From assembly GCF_009905615.1 (NCBI RefSeq), contig NZ_JAAAKW010000011.1:124001-188000 (forward strand): DNA of 64,000 nt. The letters are read 5' to 3'. Each line of letters begins with the position of its first letter. Positions within the stretch are counted from its first letter, which is position 1. Below the pieces are notes generated by a model. It searched no databases. It was given only the letters and a program-made list of their open reading frames with translations, and was not told the origin of the DNA. Shown here piece after piece: positions 14,878-23,882 of the stretch. Source of the stretch: Pseudomonas sp. SLFW. GTDB lineage: Bacteria; Pseudomonadota; Gammaproteobacteria; Pseudomonadales; Pseudomonadaceae. Both the position numbers and the translations under genes were made by a program.

Positions 14878-17589
14878 GTGCCATCGGACGTCGTGTTCCT
14901 GGTCACGGCCGGTGGGGTGATGCTTCGTGGCGACATTTCTGACAGACTGGATTTCACACTGCCGAACAGGGAGGGGGCTGCACGGCACGCTTTCGTCACG
15001 TTCACGCTGAACCCGCCCGCAGAACGTCTGTGCGGCGTTCATGAGGAAGCCCGTTTGCCTACTGATCTCGTCGGTCCCGACCGTAATGACCGTTTGTCCC
15101 ACGTGTTGAATGCCAGCGAACGGCTGGCGCTGGCCGGTTCGGTAGACGAAGTCGTTGCCGTGCTCCGCGACACGGCGCGTGCGGCGGTCGGGGCAGAAGG
15201 CGTTGCGATCGTGATCGAGACGGGCGGCTATTGTTCCTATGTGGCGGAAGACGCGGTCTCGCCACTCTGGCAAGGCCAGACGTTTCCTGCGGACCACTGC
15301 GTTTCGGGCTGGGCGATGCGCCATAACGCGACCGTCGCGATTCCTGATGTCCGGCTGGATTCCCGTGTTCCCCAAGACGCCTATGCGGCGACTTTTGTGC
15401 GCAGTCTCGTCATGGTGCCCATTGGTCGCCCTGTTCCAGTCGCCGCGCTCGGGGCCTATTGGGCTGAAGTCGGGGATCATGGTCAGGACACGCTCAAGCG
15501 TCTGGAAAGCCTCGCGCGTCTGGCGACGATTGCCATCGAGAATGCGCGCCTGACCCAAGCGCGCAATCGTGCGGCAGCACTGGGCGCCGCTCAGAACCGC
15601 ATTCTGGAACTGGCCGTCGCGCAGACGCCGCTTGCGTTCTCGCTGGACGCCATCGTCCGCGAGGTGGAAACGCTGTCCCCGTCCCGGTTCCTCGGCAGCA
15701 TTGTGCTGTTGGACGACGACGGCCGGCGTATTCATTCCTGCTCCGGCCCGAGCCTGCCCGCTGCGTATAGGAACGCCATCGCTGGCGTCAGTGCCGATCC
15801 CCTCTGGTCCGCGTGCCGGGAGCGGGCCATCGAACAGGGTCTGCACCTGTGTTGGTCAATCCCGATCCGTTCGGCGCAAGGTGTCACGCTGGGCGCGTTT
15901 GTGCTGTATCACCCCGAGCGCCGCGATCCGTTGTTGGCGGATATCGAGGTTGTCGATTTCGTGGTTCAAACGGTCGGGCTGGTCGTGCACCGGGCGCGGG
16001 CGGATGCTTCGATACGGATCAGCGAAGAGCGTTTGCGCCTGGCCGTGGCCCACGCAGACGTGGGTTTCTGGGATGTGGATTTCGTGCAGAACACATTGGT
16101 ATGGCCCGCACAGACGAAGGCCATGTTTGGTATTTCGGCTGACGTGCCGGTCACGCTGCAGGATTTTTACGACGGTTTGCACCCTGAGGACCGTGACGCA
16201 ACGATTGAGGCATTTAGCGCCGCCATCGACCCTGAGCATCGCGCGCTCTATGACGTTGACTACCGGACGGTGGGCCGTGAGGACGGCATCGTGCGTTGGG
16301 TGGCGGCCAAAGGACGGGGGGTGTTCGACACCACGGGTCGCTGTTTGCGGGTGACCGGTACGGCGATGGAAATCACGGCCCGCAAGACGGCCGAGGACGC
16401 GCTTCGAGAACTCAACGCCACGCTGGAAGGGCGGGTGGCCCAGGCCATCGCCGAACGGGAAGAGGTTCAAAAGGCCCTGCGGCAGAGCCAGAAAATGGAA
16501 GCCATGGGGCAGTTGACCGGCGGCGTCGCCCACGACTTCAACAACCTGCTGACTCCGATTGTCGGTACGCTCGACCTGCTTCAACGCCGGGGCGTGGGTG
16601 GTGAGCGGGAGCAGCGGCTGATCTCCGGCGCCATGCAGTCCGCCGAGCGGGCGAAGACACTCGTCCAGCGGCTGCTGGCGTTTGCCCGCCGTCAGCCGCT
16701 GCAACCGGTGCCCGTCGATGTGGCGAAGCTGGTGAGTGACATGGGTGATCTGGTGGCCAGCACCACCGGGCCGCAAATCAAAGTGGTTGTCGATGCACCT
16801 GACCATCTCCCGGCCGCCATCGCTGACCTCAATCAGCTCGAAATGGCGCTGCTCAACCTCTCTGTCAACGCGCGGGATGCGATGCTGGAAGGCGGCACCT
16901 TGCGCATCTCGGCCACCATGGAGGCAGTGGGCGTCGACCACCGCTCCAGACTTCCGGCTGGCGAATACTTGTGTCTATCGGTGGCCGACACCGGCATCGG
17001 CATGGACCCCGCGACACTTGCCCTCGCGGTCGAGCCGTTCTTTTCCACCAAGGGCGTCGGCAAGGGGACTGGGCTTGGGCTCTCGATGGTGCACGGGTTG
17101 GCATCGCAATTGAACGGCGCCCTCACGATCCAGAGTTCGCCCGGCCTTGGCACGAATGTGGAGCTGTGGCTTCCGCGCAGCATGACCGTACCTGCGGCGG
17201 TACTCCGCATGGCGGAGGCGCCTGAGCCGCCATTGACGCGCGGGGTTGCGCTGCTGGTCGATGATGAAGAACTGGTTCGCGCCAGCACGTCCTACATGTT
17301 GGCCGAACTGGGCTATTGCGTGATTGAAGCCGCGTCAGGAGAAGAGGCTATGGAGCTGATGAAGGGTAGGGAGTCGTTTGACCTGCTCGTCACGGACCAC
17401 CTCATGCCCGGTATCAGCGGGACCGACTTGGCGAAGGTGGTTCGGGACTCCCGGCCGGGGACGCCGATTCTGCTCGTCTCCGGCTACGCGGAACGTGAGG
17501 GCCTCGACCCTGATCTGCCTCGTCTCACCAAGCCCTTCCGCAAAAACGAGCTGGCGGAGAGTCTGGTGCACCTTGGTCGTGGGGCTTGA
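14878..17589 (+). CDS. Hybrid sensor histidine kinase: GAF-GAF-PAS-HK-REC
   Basis: Up to 903 residues, with no membrane segments. In order: a GAF domain (about 75-225, DHCVSGWAMRHN and related motifs), a second GAF-like domain (about 245-370), a PAS/PAC domain (about 385-505), HisKA with His552 (GGVAHDFNNLL), HATPase (NLSVNARDAM, GTGLGLSMVHGLA) and a C-terminal receiver with Asp840 (LLVTDHLMPG). This is the FixL-like hybrid kinase class. The start is uncertain: GTG 14878 has no site, ATG 14920 follows a G-rich stretch, and a TTG near 15054 follows AGGAAG; the first 55 residues are not domain-like. The signal is unknown. Confidence 0.8.
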   Translation: MPSDVVFLVTAGGVMLRGDISDRLDFTLPNREGAARHAFVTFTLNPPAERLCGVHEEARLPTDLVGPDRNDRLSHVLNASERLALAGSVDEVVAVLRDTARAAVGAEGVAIVIETGGYCSYVAEDAVSPLWQGQTFPADHCVSGWAMRHNATVAIPDVRLDSRVPQDAYAATFVRSLVMVPIGRPVPVAALGAYWAEVGDHGQDTLKRLESLARLATIAIENARLTQARNRAAALGAAQNRILELAVAQTPLAFSLDAIVREVETLSPSRFLGSIVLLDDDGRRIHSCSGPSLPAAYRNAIAGVSADPLWSACRERAIEQGLHLCWSIPIRSAQGVTLGAFVLYHPERRDPLLADIEVVDFVVQTVGLVVHRARADASIRISEERLRLAVAHADVGFWDVDFVQNTLVWPAQTKAMFGISADVPVTLQDFYDGLHPEDRDATIEAFSAAIDPEHRALYDVDYRTVGREDGIVRWVAAKGRGVFDTTGRCLRVTGTAMEITARKTAEDALRELNATLEGRVAQAIAEREEVQKALRQSQKMEAMGQLTGGVAHDFNNLLTPIVGTLDLLQRRGVGGEREQRLISGAMQSAERAKTLVQRLLAFARRQPLQPVPVDVAKLVSDMGDLVASTTGPQIKVVVDAPDHLPAAIADLNQLEMALLNLSVNARDAMLEGGTLRISATMEAVGVDHRSRLPAGEYLCLSVADTGIGMDPATLALAVEPFFSTKGVGKGTGLGLSMVHGLASQLNGALTIQSSPGLGTNVELWLPRSMTVPAAVLRMAEAPEPPLTRGVALLVDDEELVRASTSYMLAELGYCVIEAASGEEAMELMKGRESFDLLVTDHLMPGISGTDLAKVVRDSRPGTPILLVSGYAEREGLDPDLPRLTKPFRKNELAESLVHLGRGA

Positions 17590-17727
17590 AACCGCCAAAC
17601 GCCCACTCCGGCCCGACGAAAGACGTATATGCGCCGGCGATTTTTTTCGCGATTCGGCGCCGGACTTGACCAGCAGCGACCGCCACGCTGGCTGTTGCGA
17701 CGGACCTGACCCCGACAATCTCACCAC

Positions 17728-18624
17728 TCACTGGCCGCCTGCGAATGCGCCATCGCCCGCTATTCTGCTGGCATCTCGCGAAGGGGGCAGTCCGAAGGCT
17801 TTCGCGTAATCCCGGCTGAACTGTGTCGGGCTTTCATAACCCACTTCGAACGCTGCCGACATCACACTTTTTGCACTGGCAACCATGAGCATTCGGGCTT
17901 GAAGCAGGCGCACACGTTTCTGATATTGCAACGGGCTCAAATTGGTCACGGCCTTGAAATGGCGGTGGAATGCCGAGACGCTCATCGAGGCTCGCTCAGC
18001 CAGGTGTTCGACGCGGATGGGTTGGGCGAAATCGCGACGAATCCACTGGACTGCCAGGTTCACGCGGGCCATCGCGCTGTCCGGTGCGGCGATTTCCCTA
18101 AGCATCCAGCCAAGCGGGCCTTGAAGCACGCGGAAAATAATCTCTCGTTCGTAGACCGGCGCGAGGGCTGCGATGGCTGGCGGGTCACCCATTAACCTGA
18201 GCATTCGCACCCAGGCGTCCGTGAGATCGCGGGTCATGGGGGCGACTGAAAAACCGGGATTCGTTTCGGCTCGAAGCGCAGGTTCGGGCAGGTCAGCGAA
18301 CAGTGTGGACAATACAGTGAGATCGAGTGTCAGGCTGACCGCAAGATAGGGCTCGCCGGTGGCGGCCGGGTGCACCGAACCCACGGCAGGCAAATCGATG
18401 GACATGACGAAGTAGGTGGCGGGGTCATAGCGCAGCGTCCGGTCACCCACTGTCATGGTTTTGCTGCCTTGCAAAATCACATTGATCATCGGGTCGTACA
18501 CCGCTGCCAGCAGGTGCTCGGGAACTGCTCCCTTGACCATGGCCACGTGAGGGATGCCGGTGTCGGTTCGCCGATTTTCAGCCTGGGCCGCGAGTGACCT
18601 GAGTTCGTTCAGTGAGTTGTCCAT
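17728..18624 (-). CDS. AraC-family regulator with AraC_N-type ligand domain (copy 1)
   Basis: The 298-residue regulator has an N-terminal cupin-like domain (about 20-170) and two C-terminal HTH motifs (about 205-290, HLAERASMSVSAFHRHFKAV and VGYESPTQFSRDYAKAFG). ATG 18624 is chosen because MDNSLNELRS lines up with MERSMAELRS, the start of the paralogue at 24878-25756. A 48-bp element at 18664-18711 in its upstream region recurs before the SDR gene at 22703, so the two loci are probably co-regulated by this protein. The ligand is unknown; relatives often respond to aldehydes or electrophiles. Confidence 0.85.
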   Translation of the reverse strand: MDNSLNELRSLAAQAENRRTDTGIPHVAMVKGAVPEHLLAAVYDPMINVILQGSKTMTVGDRTLRYDPATYFVMSIDLPAVGSVHPAATGEPYLAVSLTLDLTVLSTLFADLPEPALRAETNPGFSVAPMTRDLTDAWVRMLRLMGDPPAIAALAPVYEREIIFRVLQGPLGWMLREIAAPDSAMARVNLAVQWIRRDFAQPIRVEHLAERASMSVSAFHRHFKAVTNLSPLQYQKRVRLLQARMLMVASAKSVMSAAFEVGYESPTQFSRDYAKAFGLPPSRDASRIAGDGAFAGGQ

Positions 18625-18663
18625 AACCGGCATGCTGAGGGGTGACGGCCGTACCCGCAAGTG

Positions 18664-18711
18664 AAAAGCAGAAACAGGCAGGTTTTGAGCAGGAACAGGT
18701 GCGTTCCTTAT
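18664..18711. promoter_or_regulatory. Tandem half-site element A, upstream of AraC copy 1
   Basis: AACAGG occurs at 18673-18678 and again at 18694-18699, exactly 21 bp apart, within 48 bp nearly identical to 22605-22652. Direct half-sites two helical turns apart are what AraC proteins bind. It lies between divergent AraC copy 1 and mesX. Confidence 0.6.
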
Positions 18712-18941
18712 CCGGACGATGAAGACGGAAGGACCGCATTCTTAAGTTGATCATGAGCCCGGCTAATGCCTTCACTGAATTCAATTCGTTTTTATTCATG
18801 CAGGGTCCCCGCCTAAACTTCGTACAGCTTTTCACTGCAGGCACTGTTAATCCAGCCGAGTGAAAGAACGGAACGACAGCCATTCCTGATAAAGACAAAC
18901 AGCTTATTCAGGTGTGGCTAAAAACAGGGTGTCGGATCAAC

Positions 18942-19925
18942 ATGAGCACAGCATTCGAATTTGCGATCAAGCGCATCAGTTTTGATGAGCATTATATTCC
19001 GTCAGACACGACGCGCATCACGACCAACTTCGCAAACCTTGCCAGAGGGGAACGTCGGCAGGAGAATTTGCGCAACACCTTGAAGATGATCGATAACCGC
19101 TTCAATGCCTTGGCGCACTGGGACAACCCTGCCGCTGATCGTTACACGGTCGAGTTGGACATCATCTCTGTTGAAGTGAGCCTACATGGTGAAGATGGTG
19201 ACCACGCCATCCCCATGATTGAGGTGTTGAAAACGACCATTGTCGATCGAACAACGAACGAGCGCCTGAATGGCATCGTCGGGAACAATTTCTCTTCTTA
19301 CGTTCGAGATTATGACTTTAGCGTGCGGTTGACGGAGCACAACAAGAACCGATCCGGGTTCAGCACGCCCGAGGACTTTGGAGAGCTGCACGGCAAACTC
19401 TTCAAGTGCTTCGTTAATTCAAGCGCCTACAAAGCGCATTTCGACAAGCCGCCCGTCATCTGCTTGAGCGTCTCCAGCGCCAGAACTTACCACCGCACCG
19501 AGAATCAACACCCTGTGCTGGGTTTTGAATACCGGCAGGATGACGACTCGTTGACCGATGAGTATTTCAAAAAGATGGGCCTGAACGTCCGTTATTTCAT
19601 GCCCCCTAACAGCGCAGCGCCGTTGGCTTTTTATTTCTCAGGGGATTTGTTGGCTGATTACACCGCCCTTGAGCTGATTGGCACGGTCAGCACGATGGAC
19701 ACTTTTCAGAAGATCTATCGGCCTGAGATTTATAACGCGAACTCCGCCGCAGGAAAGTCGTATCAGCCCAGCTTGAAGCACCAGGACTATTCATTGACCC
19801 GAATTGTGTATGACCGCGAAGAGCGTAGTCAGCTGGCCGTCGAGCAAGGAAAGTTTGCCGAAGAACACTTCATCAAGCCCTACCAGACCGCTCTTGAACA
19901 GTGGTCCGGTAACTGCGCGCTTTGA
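18942..19925 (+). CDS. mesX: MesX (DUF1852), partner of methionine synthase MesD
   Basis: The 327-residue DUF1852 protein is known, from published work on folate-independent methionine synthases, to be required with oxygen for MesD activity; it is a putative oxygenase. The sequence AFEFAIKRISFDEHYIPSDTTRITTNFANLARG at the start follows the family (quoted here in part as FDEHYIPSDTTRITTNFANL). ATG 18942 is used, since the frame start at 18912 adds a non-family extension. It is 26 bp upstream of mesD, clearly one operon. Identification is by family recall and by the mesD neighbour. Confidence 0.85.
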   Translation: MSTAFEFAIKRISFDEHYIPSDTTRITTNFANLARGERRQENLRNTLKMIDNRFNALAHWDNPAADRYTVELDIISVEVSLHGEDGDHAIPMIEVLKTTIVDRTTNERLNGIVGNNFSSYVRDYDFSVRLTEHNKNRSGFSTPEDFGELHGKLFKCFVNSSAYKAHFDKPPVICLSVSSARTYHRTENQHPVLGFEYRQDDDSLTDEYFKKMGLNVRYFMPPNSAAPLAFYFSGDLLADYTALELIGTVSTMDTFQKIYRPEIYNANSAAGKSYQPSLKHQDYSLTRIVYDREERSQLAVEQGKFAEEHFIKPYQTALEQWSGNCAL

Positions 19926-19951
19926 TTCATTAATAGATAAGGTCTTTTTTC

Positions 19952-20986
19952 ATGAAAAAACTGTTGCCCACGTCGACGGCTGGCAGCTTGCCTAAACCTT
20001 CCTGGCTCGCACCACCGGAGACGCTTTGGTCTCCCTGGAAGTTGCAGGACGGCGAGTTGATTGAAGGCAAGCAAGACGCGCTGTTACTTGCACTTCAAGA
20101 ACAACAAAGGGCGGGCATCGATATCGTCAGCGATGGCGAACAAACCCGCCAGCATTTCGTCACGACCTTCATCGAGCACCTTGATGGCGTTGATTTCGAA
20201 AAGCGCAAAACCGTCAGGATTCGTGACCGTTATGACGCGAGCGTGCCGACGGTGGTCGGGGCCGTCACTCGCCAAAAACCGGTGTTCGTTGAAGACGCCA
20301 AATTCTTGCGTCAGCAGACCGATCAGCCGATCAAGTGGGCGCTGCCAGGCCCGATGACGATGATCGACACCCTCTACGATGCCCACTATAAAAGCCGTGA
20401 AAAACTGGCTTGGGAATTTGCCAAAATTCTCAATCAGGAAGCCAGGGAACTGGAAGCCGCGGGTGTCGACATCATTCAATTCGACGAGCCTGCCTTTAAC
20501 GTGTTTTTCGATGAGGTGAACGACTGGGGCGTGGCGACCCTGGAGCGTGCCATCGAAGGACTGAAGTGCGAAACGGCGGTGCACATCTGCTACGGCTACG
20601 GCATCAAGGCGAACACCGACTGGAAGAAAACCCTGGGTTCCGAGTGGCGACAGTATGAAGAGGCCTTTCCCAAACTGCAGAAATCCAGCATCGACATCGT
20701 TTCCCTGGAGTGCCACAACTCCCACGTGCCCATGGACCTGATCGAACTCATCCGGGGTAAAAAGGTGATGGTAGGGGCCATCGATGTGGCAAACCACGCG
20801 ATTGAAACGCCGGAAGACGTCGCCAATACCTTGAGAAAGGCGCTTCAGTTCGTGGATGCGGACAAACTTTACCCGTGCACCAACTGCGGCATGGCGCCGT
20901 TGCCGCGACGAATAGCCAGCGGCAAGTTGAAGGCGCTGAGTGCGGGCGCAGACATCGTCCGCAGAGAACTGTTGAACGCGCGTTAA
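19952..20986 (+). CDS. mesD: MesD, folate-independent methionine synthase (short MetE-like)
   Basis: The 344-residue protein corresponds to the C-terminal catalytic barrel of cobalamin-independent MetE and lacks the N-terminal folate-binding half. It makes methionine from homocysteine without methyl-tetrahydrofolate, using MesX and oxygen. Zinc-ligand residues are visible as His211-x-Cys213 (HICYG) and Cys309/Cys312 in the PCTNCGMAPLP motif. DEPAFN near residue 171 and the SDGEQTRQHF segment are MetE features. It follows mesX by 26 bp. The next gene in this operon in other pseudomonads, a flavin reductase, seems lost here. Confidence 0.88.
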   Translation: MKKLLPTSTAGSLPKPSWLAPPETLWSPWKLQDGELIEGKQDALLLALQEQQRAGIDIVSDGEQTRQHFVTTFIEHLDGVDFEKRKTVRIRDRYDASVPTVVGAVTRQKPVFVEDAKFLRQQTDQPIKWALPGPMTMIDTLYDAHYKSREKLAWEFAKILNQEARELEAAGVDIIQFDEPAFNVFFDEVNDWGVATLERAIEGLKCETAVHICYGYGIKANTDWKKTLGSEWRQYEEAFPKLQKSSIDIVSLECHNSHVPMDLIELIRGKKVMVGAIDVANHAIETPEDVANTLRKALQFVDADKLYPCTNCGMAPLPRRIASGKLKALSAGADIVRRELLNAR

Positions 20987-21087
20987 ATCGCGTTCGTCAT
21001 TGGAAAGCCTGAAGTCAGCCTGTTGAACGGGCGTCTTGAGGTCAACGTTAACAGTGTCCAACCGTCCATATTTATTCAGGATTTGCC

Positions 21088-21150
21088 ATGTCTTCCGCCG
21101 GTACTGCGATTGAGCCATTGAGCTTTCGCGAAGCGCTTGGGCATTACCAA
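21088..21150 (+). pseudogene. Remnant N-terminus of a flavin reductase
   Basis: The frame starting at ATG 21088 gives MSSAGTAIEPLSFREALGHY. LSFREALGHYxSG is the usual beginning of flavin reductase-family proteins (FRxALGHFATGV). After about 23 residues the similarity stops and the frame runs on as unrelated Arg/Ser-rich sequence to 21345. In other Pseudomonas genomes, as I recall, a flavin reductase follows mesX-mesD. The stub is therefore probably the scar of a deletion whose right junction lies between about 21150 and the next gene. Confidence 0.5.
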
Positions 21151-21304
21151 TCGGGCTTTGCTTCCTTCGGCTCTTCCCGCTACAGTCAGCGCCGGGCGTT
21201 TGCTGCGCCTGCGGTCCGCGCGAAGGGGTCACCCAGGCAAGCGTTTTCAATTTTTCATTCCAGCTCCCGGCTTGTCGGCGGACCGAGCCCTGAAAGGAGT
21301 TGGC

Positions 21305-22546
21305 ATGCCTGCCATAAACGCTTCCCGCTATCACGGCCTCCCTGATCTGCCCTCGCTGCGCAAGCGCGCCAAGCGTCTTTTGAAAGCACTGAAAAACCAC
21401 GAAGCCGACGATGCCCGCATGCAGTTGCGGGTGATCGGTTTGTCGGGCCCTGACTATCGACTCGCTGACACGCAGTGGCTGGTGGCGCGCGACGCGGGTT
21501 TCCCCAGTTGGCCCAAGCTGATAGCCCATGCCGACAGCATTGCGTTCGCTGCACGTCATCCGGATTTTGTCGCAACGGGTGAGGCGGCGGTCCAGCACTG
21601 GCGCTGCGGCAACGATATCGAGCACAGTCTGCGAATCGCCGGTTTCTCGGGTGCGTTTCATATGTTCGATGATCCGATGGTGATGGGCCCGGTGCCGGCT
21701 TTGCCTGAGGATGATTACTGGGCCGTGCGAGCGGCTTTTGCCGAACAGGCCTTCGGTCTGCCGAAGCAAAATATCCAGCAGCGCCAAGCCACGCAGCGCA
21801 AGGCATTGGCGCAACTGGATGCCGAGAGCGAACTGGTGTTGTGGTGCGAAGCCGACGCCTACGATCAACTGTTTCTGGCGCGGGTACTGGCGAGCCTGCC
21901 CGCGTTACCGCGCAGACTTGAATTGATCGAAATCGCTCAGGTTCCCGGCGTGGAGCGATTTATCGGCATTGGGCAACTGGCGCCCGATCTGCTCGCCTGG
22001 CTGTGGCCACAACGGCGCCCGTTGGGCGAAGACGCCTTGGCAGTGGCGCGTGAAGCATGGGCCGCCTACACGTCGACAACCCCGGTCGAGTGGGCCCGCA
22101 TTGCTGCGCGAGCGCATCCAGCACTGCCGCTGCTGGGGCCCGCTTTGGCCAGGCAACTGCAAGAGCTTCCAGGCGCCAATGACGGATTAAGCATGACCGA
22201 GCGCCTGACACTGCGCGTGCTGGCCGATCACGGTGAGCTGCCCTCCGGAAAAGTCTTTGGCCACTTGATGATGAGTTATGAGCCGTTGCCCTTTCTGGGG
22301 GATTTGATGTTCCACGCACTGCTGCGGCCCCTGATCGATTCGCCGCAGCCTCTCGTGCATGAGCAGCCGGGACCCGAGTGGCAGAAGCGCGTTATCCGAA
22401 TCACTGCCTTGGGCGAGCAGGTATTGTCGGGCCGCTTGAACTGGCTCGACCACGCACCAGCAGAGCGCTGGGTCGGCGGGGTCCATGTCGTGGCCGATGA
22501 CCAACCGTGGGTCGTGAGCGATCAGGGAAAGGTGTGGCGGCGTTGA
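21305..22546 (+). CDS. DUF1835-type domain protein
   Basis: The 413-residue soluble protein has a lysine-rich helical N-terminal part (residues 1-90, SLRKRAKRLLKALKNHEADD) and a DUF1835-like region around residues 95-220 (DDPMVMGPVPALPEDDYWAV, LVLWCEADAYDQLFL). The C-terminal half is all-helical (DUF3658-like). Function is unknown. ATG 21305 is preceded by AAAGGAG at a good distance; the frame upstream is the sequence next to the flavin reductase scar. It is expressed as a single gene. Confidence 0.65.
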   Translation: MPAINASRYHGLPDLPSLRKRAKRLLKALKNHEADDARMQLRVIGLSGPDYRLADTQWLVARDAGFPSWPKLIAHADSIAFAARHPDFVATGEAAVQHWRCGNDIEHSLRIAGFSGAFHMFDDPMVMGPVPALPEDDYWAVRAAFAEQAFGLPKQNIQQRQATQRKALAQLDAESELVLWCEADAYDQLFLARVLASLPALPRRLELIEIAQVPGVERFIGIGQLAPDLLAWLWPQRRPLGEDALAVAREAWAAYTSTTPVEWARIAARAHPALPLLGPALARQLQELPGANDGLSMTERLTLRVLADHGELPSGKVFGHLMMSYEPLPFLGDLMFHALLRPLIDSPQPLVHEQPGPEWQKRVIRITALGEQVLSGRLNWLDHAPAERWVGGVHVVADDQPWVVSDQGKVWRR

Positions 22547-22604
22547 GTCGATCCATCTTTCCAGTTCGCACAGGCTGAGGGCAGACGCTCGGAGGCTGCG
22601 AGCA

Positions 22605-22652
22605 AAAAGCAGAAACAGGCAGGTTTCGAGCAGGAACGGGTGCGCTCCTGAT
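22605..22652. promoter_or_regulatory. Tandem half-site element A, upstream of the SDR-VOC operon
   Basis: Second copy of the 48-bp element: AACAGG at 22614-22619 and AACGGG at 22635-22640, 21 bp apart. It matches 18664-18711 at all but about six positions and lies 50-100 bp before the SDR start, a normal activator position. It is the likely operator of AraC copy 1. Confidence 0.65.
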
Positions 22653-22702
22653 CGGCCTGATCCGTAGGCTGGGTCCTCATTCGAAGCACAGAGGAACAGC
22701 AC

Positions 22703-23446
22703 ATGAGCGTAATCGTCGTCACGGGCGGGAGTCGCGGCATCGGGGCCAGTGCCGCCGAGCACATTGCTCAGCGGGGCATGGGTGTCATCCTGACCTACAA
22801 CAGTCATCCAGAGGAGGCGGTTTCGGTCGTCGAGCGCATCGAGCACGCGGGAGGCAAGGCGGTAGCGCTCAAGCTCGATGTGTCGGAGGTGGCAAGTTTC
22901 TCCGGGTTTCGTGAGTCGGTGGCCTTGGCGTTGCGCGAGACCTGGGGCGTCGCCACGCTCGACGGCCTGGTCAACAATGCCGGGTATGGCCTGTTCAACC
23001 CCTTGGCCACTGTCAGCGAAACGCAGTTCGATGGCCTTTTCAATGTTCATCTCAAAGGCCCCTTTTTCCTCACGCAAACATTGCTGCCGCTGCTGGCGGA
23101 CGGCGCGAGTATCGTCAACCTGACCAGCGCAACCACCCGCGTTGCTACGGCGGGTGTGGCGCCTTACGCAGCGTTCAAGGGCGGGCTGGAAGTGCTCACC
23201 CGTTACATGGCCAAAGAGTTTGGCGAGCGGCGGATTCGGGCCAACGCTGTGTCACCCGGCGCGATCCGCACGGAGCTTGGCGGCGGCTTGAACGACGAAT
23301 TCGAGGCCATGCTCGCAGCGCAGACCGCGCTTGGCAGAGTGGGTGAGCCGCAAGACGTCGCCCGCGTGATTGCCATGCTGCTGTCGCACGACGGCAGCTG
23401 GATCAATGCCCAGACCATCGAAGTCGCAGGCGGCTACAACATCTGA
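22703..23446 (+). CDS. Short-chain dehydrogenase/reductase
   Basis: The 247-residue SDR has the NAD(P) motif TGGSRGIG at residues 7-14, NNAG, catalytic Tyr and Lys in YAAFK and the closing NAQTIEVAGGYNI. RGIG with a following basic/hydrophobic strand leaves NAD versus NADP open. It is the first gene of a three-gene operon (VOC protein 34 bp downstream, saccharopine-dehydrogenase-like gene overlapping that). The AraC-type element at 22605 lies upstream. The substrate is unknown; the operon suggests carbonyl detoxification. Confidence 0.85.
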   Translation: MSVIVVTGGSRGIGASAAEHIAQRGMGVILTYNSHPEEAVSVVERIEHAGGKAVALKLDVSEVASFSGFRESVALALRETWGVATLDGLVNNAGYGLFNPLATVSETQFDGLFNVHLKGPFFLTQTLLPLLADGASIVNLTSATTRVATAGVAPYAAFKGGLEVLTRYMAKEFGERRIRANAVSPGAIRTELGGGLNDEFEAMLAAQTALGRVGEPQDVARVIAMLLSHDGSWINAQTIEVAGGYNI

Positions 23447-23480
23447 ACCGCCGACAGCTACATCCTTTGAGGAGCACGCA

Positions 23481-23882
23481 ATGCTGGATCATGTCTTTTT
23501 GTCGGTCAGCGACATCACCCGTTCCATCCGTTTCTACGAAGCGGCGTTAACCCCGTTGGGCATTACTGCGCGCCTGGACTACGACGGCAAGGACGGCCCG
23601 CCGGGGCACCCCAATCTCAAAGGCTTTGGTGCCAATGGCCGGGTGTTTTTCTGGCTGCGTGAAGGGGTCGTCGAGGGACGCGCCGCACACGTGGGTTTCG
23701 TCGCCTACAGCCAGGCCGAAGTGGACGCCGCCTACGCTGCTGCCATGAAGGAGGGCGCTGTCGACAACGGCGCGCCCGGTGCGCGTCTGCACTACGATCC
23801 CGATTACTACGCCGCCAATGTGCTGGACCCGGACGGGTACAGCCTCGAATTCGTTTATAAAAAATGGCAGCACGTCCAATGA
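23481..23882 (+). CDS. VOC (glyoxalase/bleomycin-resistance) family protein
   Basis: The 133-residue, single-domain VOC protein begins MLDHVFLSVSDITRSIRFYE and ends DPDGYSLEFVYKK, typical of metal-dependent lyases or oxygenases of the glyoxalase superfamily. Candidate metal ligands His4 and the Glu in the final SLEFV strand are present. GAGGAG precedes ATG 23481. The stop overlaps the next start as ATGA, so it is translationally coupled with it. Substrate unknown. Confidence 0.85.
   Translation: MLDHVFLSVSDITRSIRFYEAALTPLGITARLDYDGKDGPPGHPNLKGFGANGRVFFWLREGVVEGRAAHVGFVAYSQAEVDAAYAAAMKEGAVDNGAPGARLHYDPDYYAANVLDPDGYSLEFVYKKWQHVQ

Noticed and set aside
18912..18941. Longer start for MesX at 18912
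   Set aside because: The additional residues lack family similarity; ATG 18942 matches the usual DUF1852 beginning.
19952..20986. Truncated metE pseudogene
   Set aside because: The short length is normal for MesD, and the mesX partner is adjacent; the zinc-ligand motifs are intact.
20084..21868. 594-residue antisense frame over mesD and the DUF1835 gene
   Set aside because: It is His/Arg-rich, opposite a well-supported pair of genes, and matches no family: a shadow frame in GC-rich DNA.
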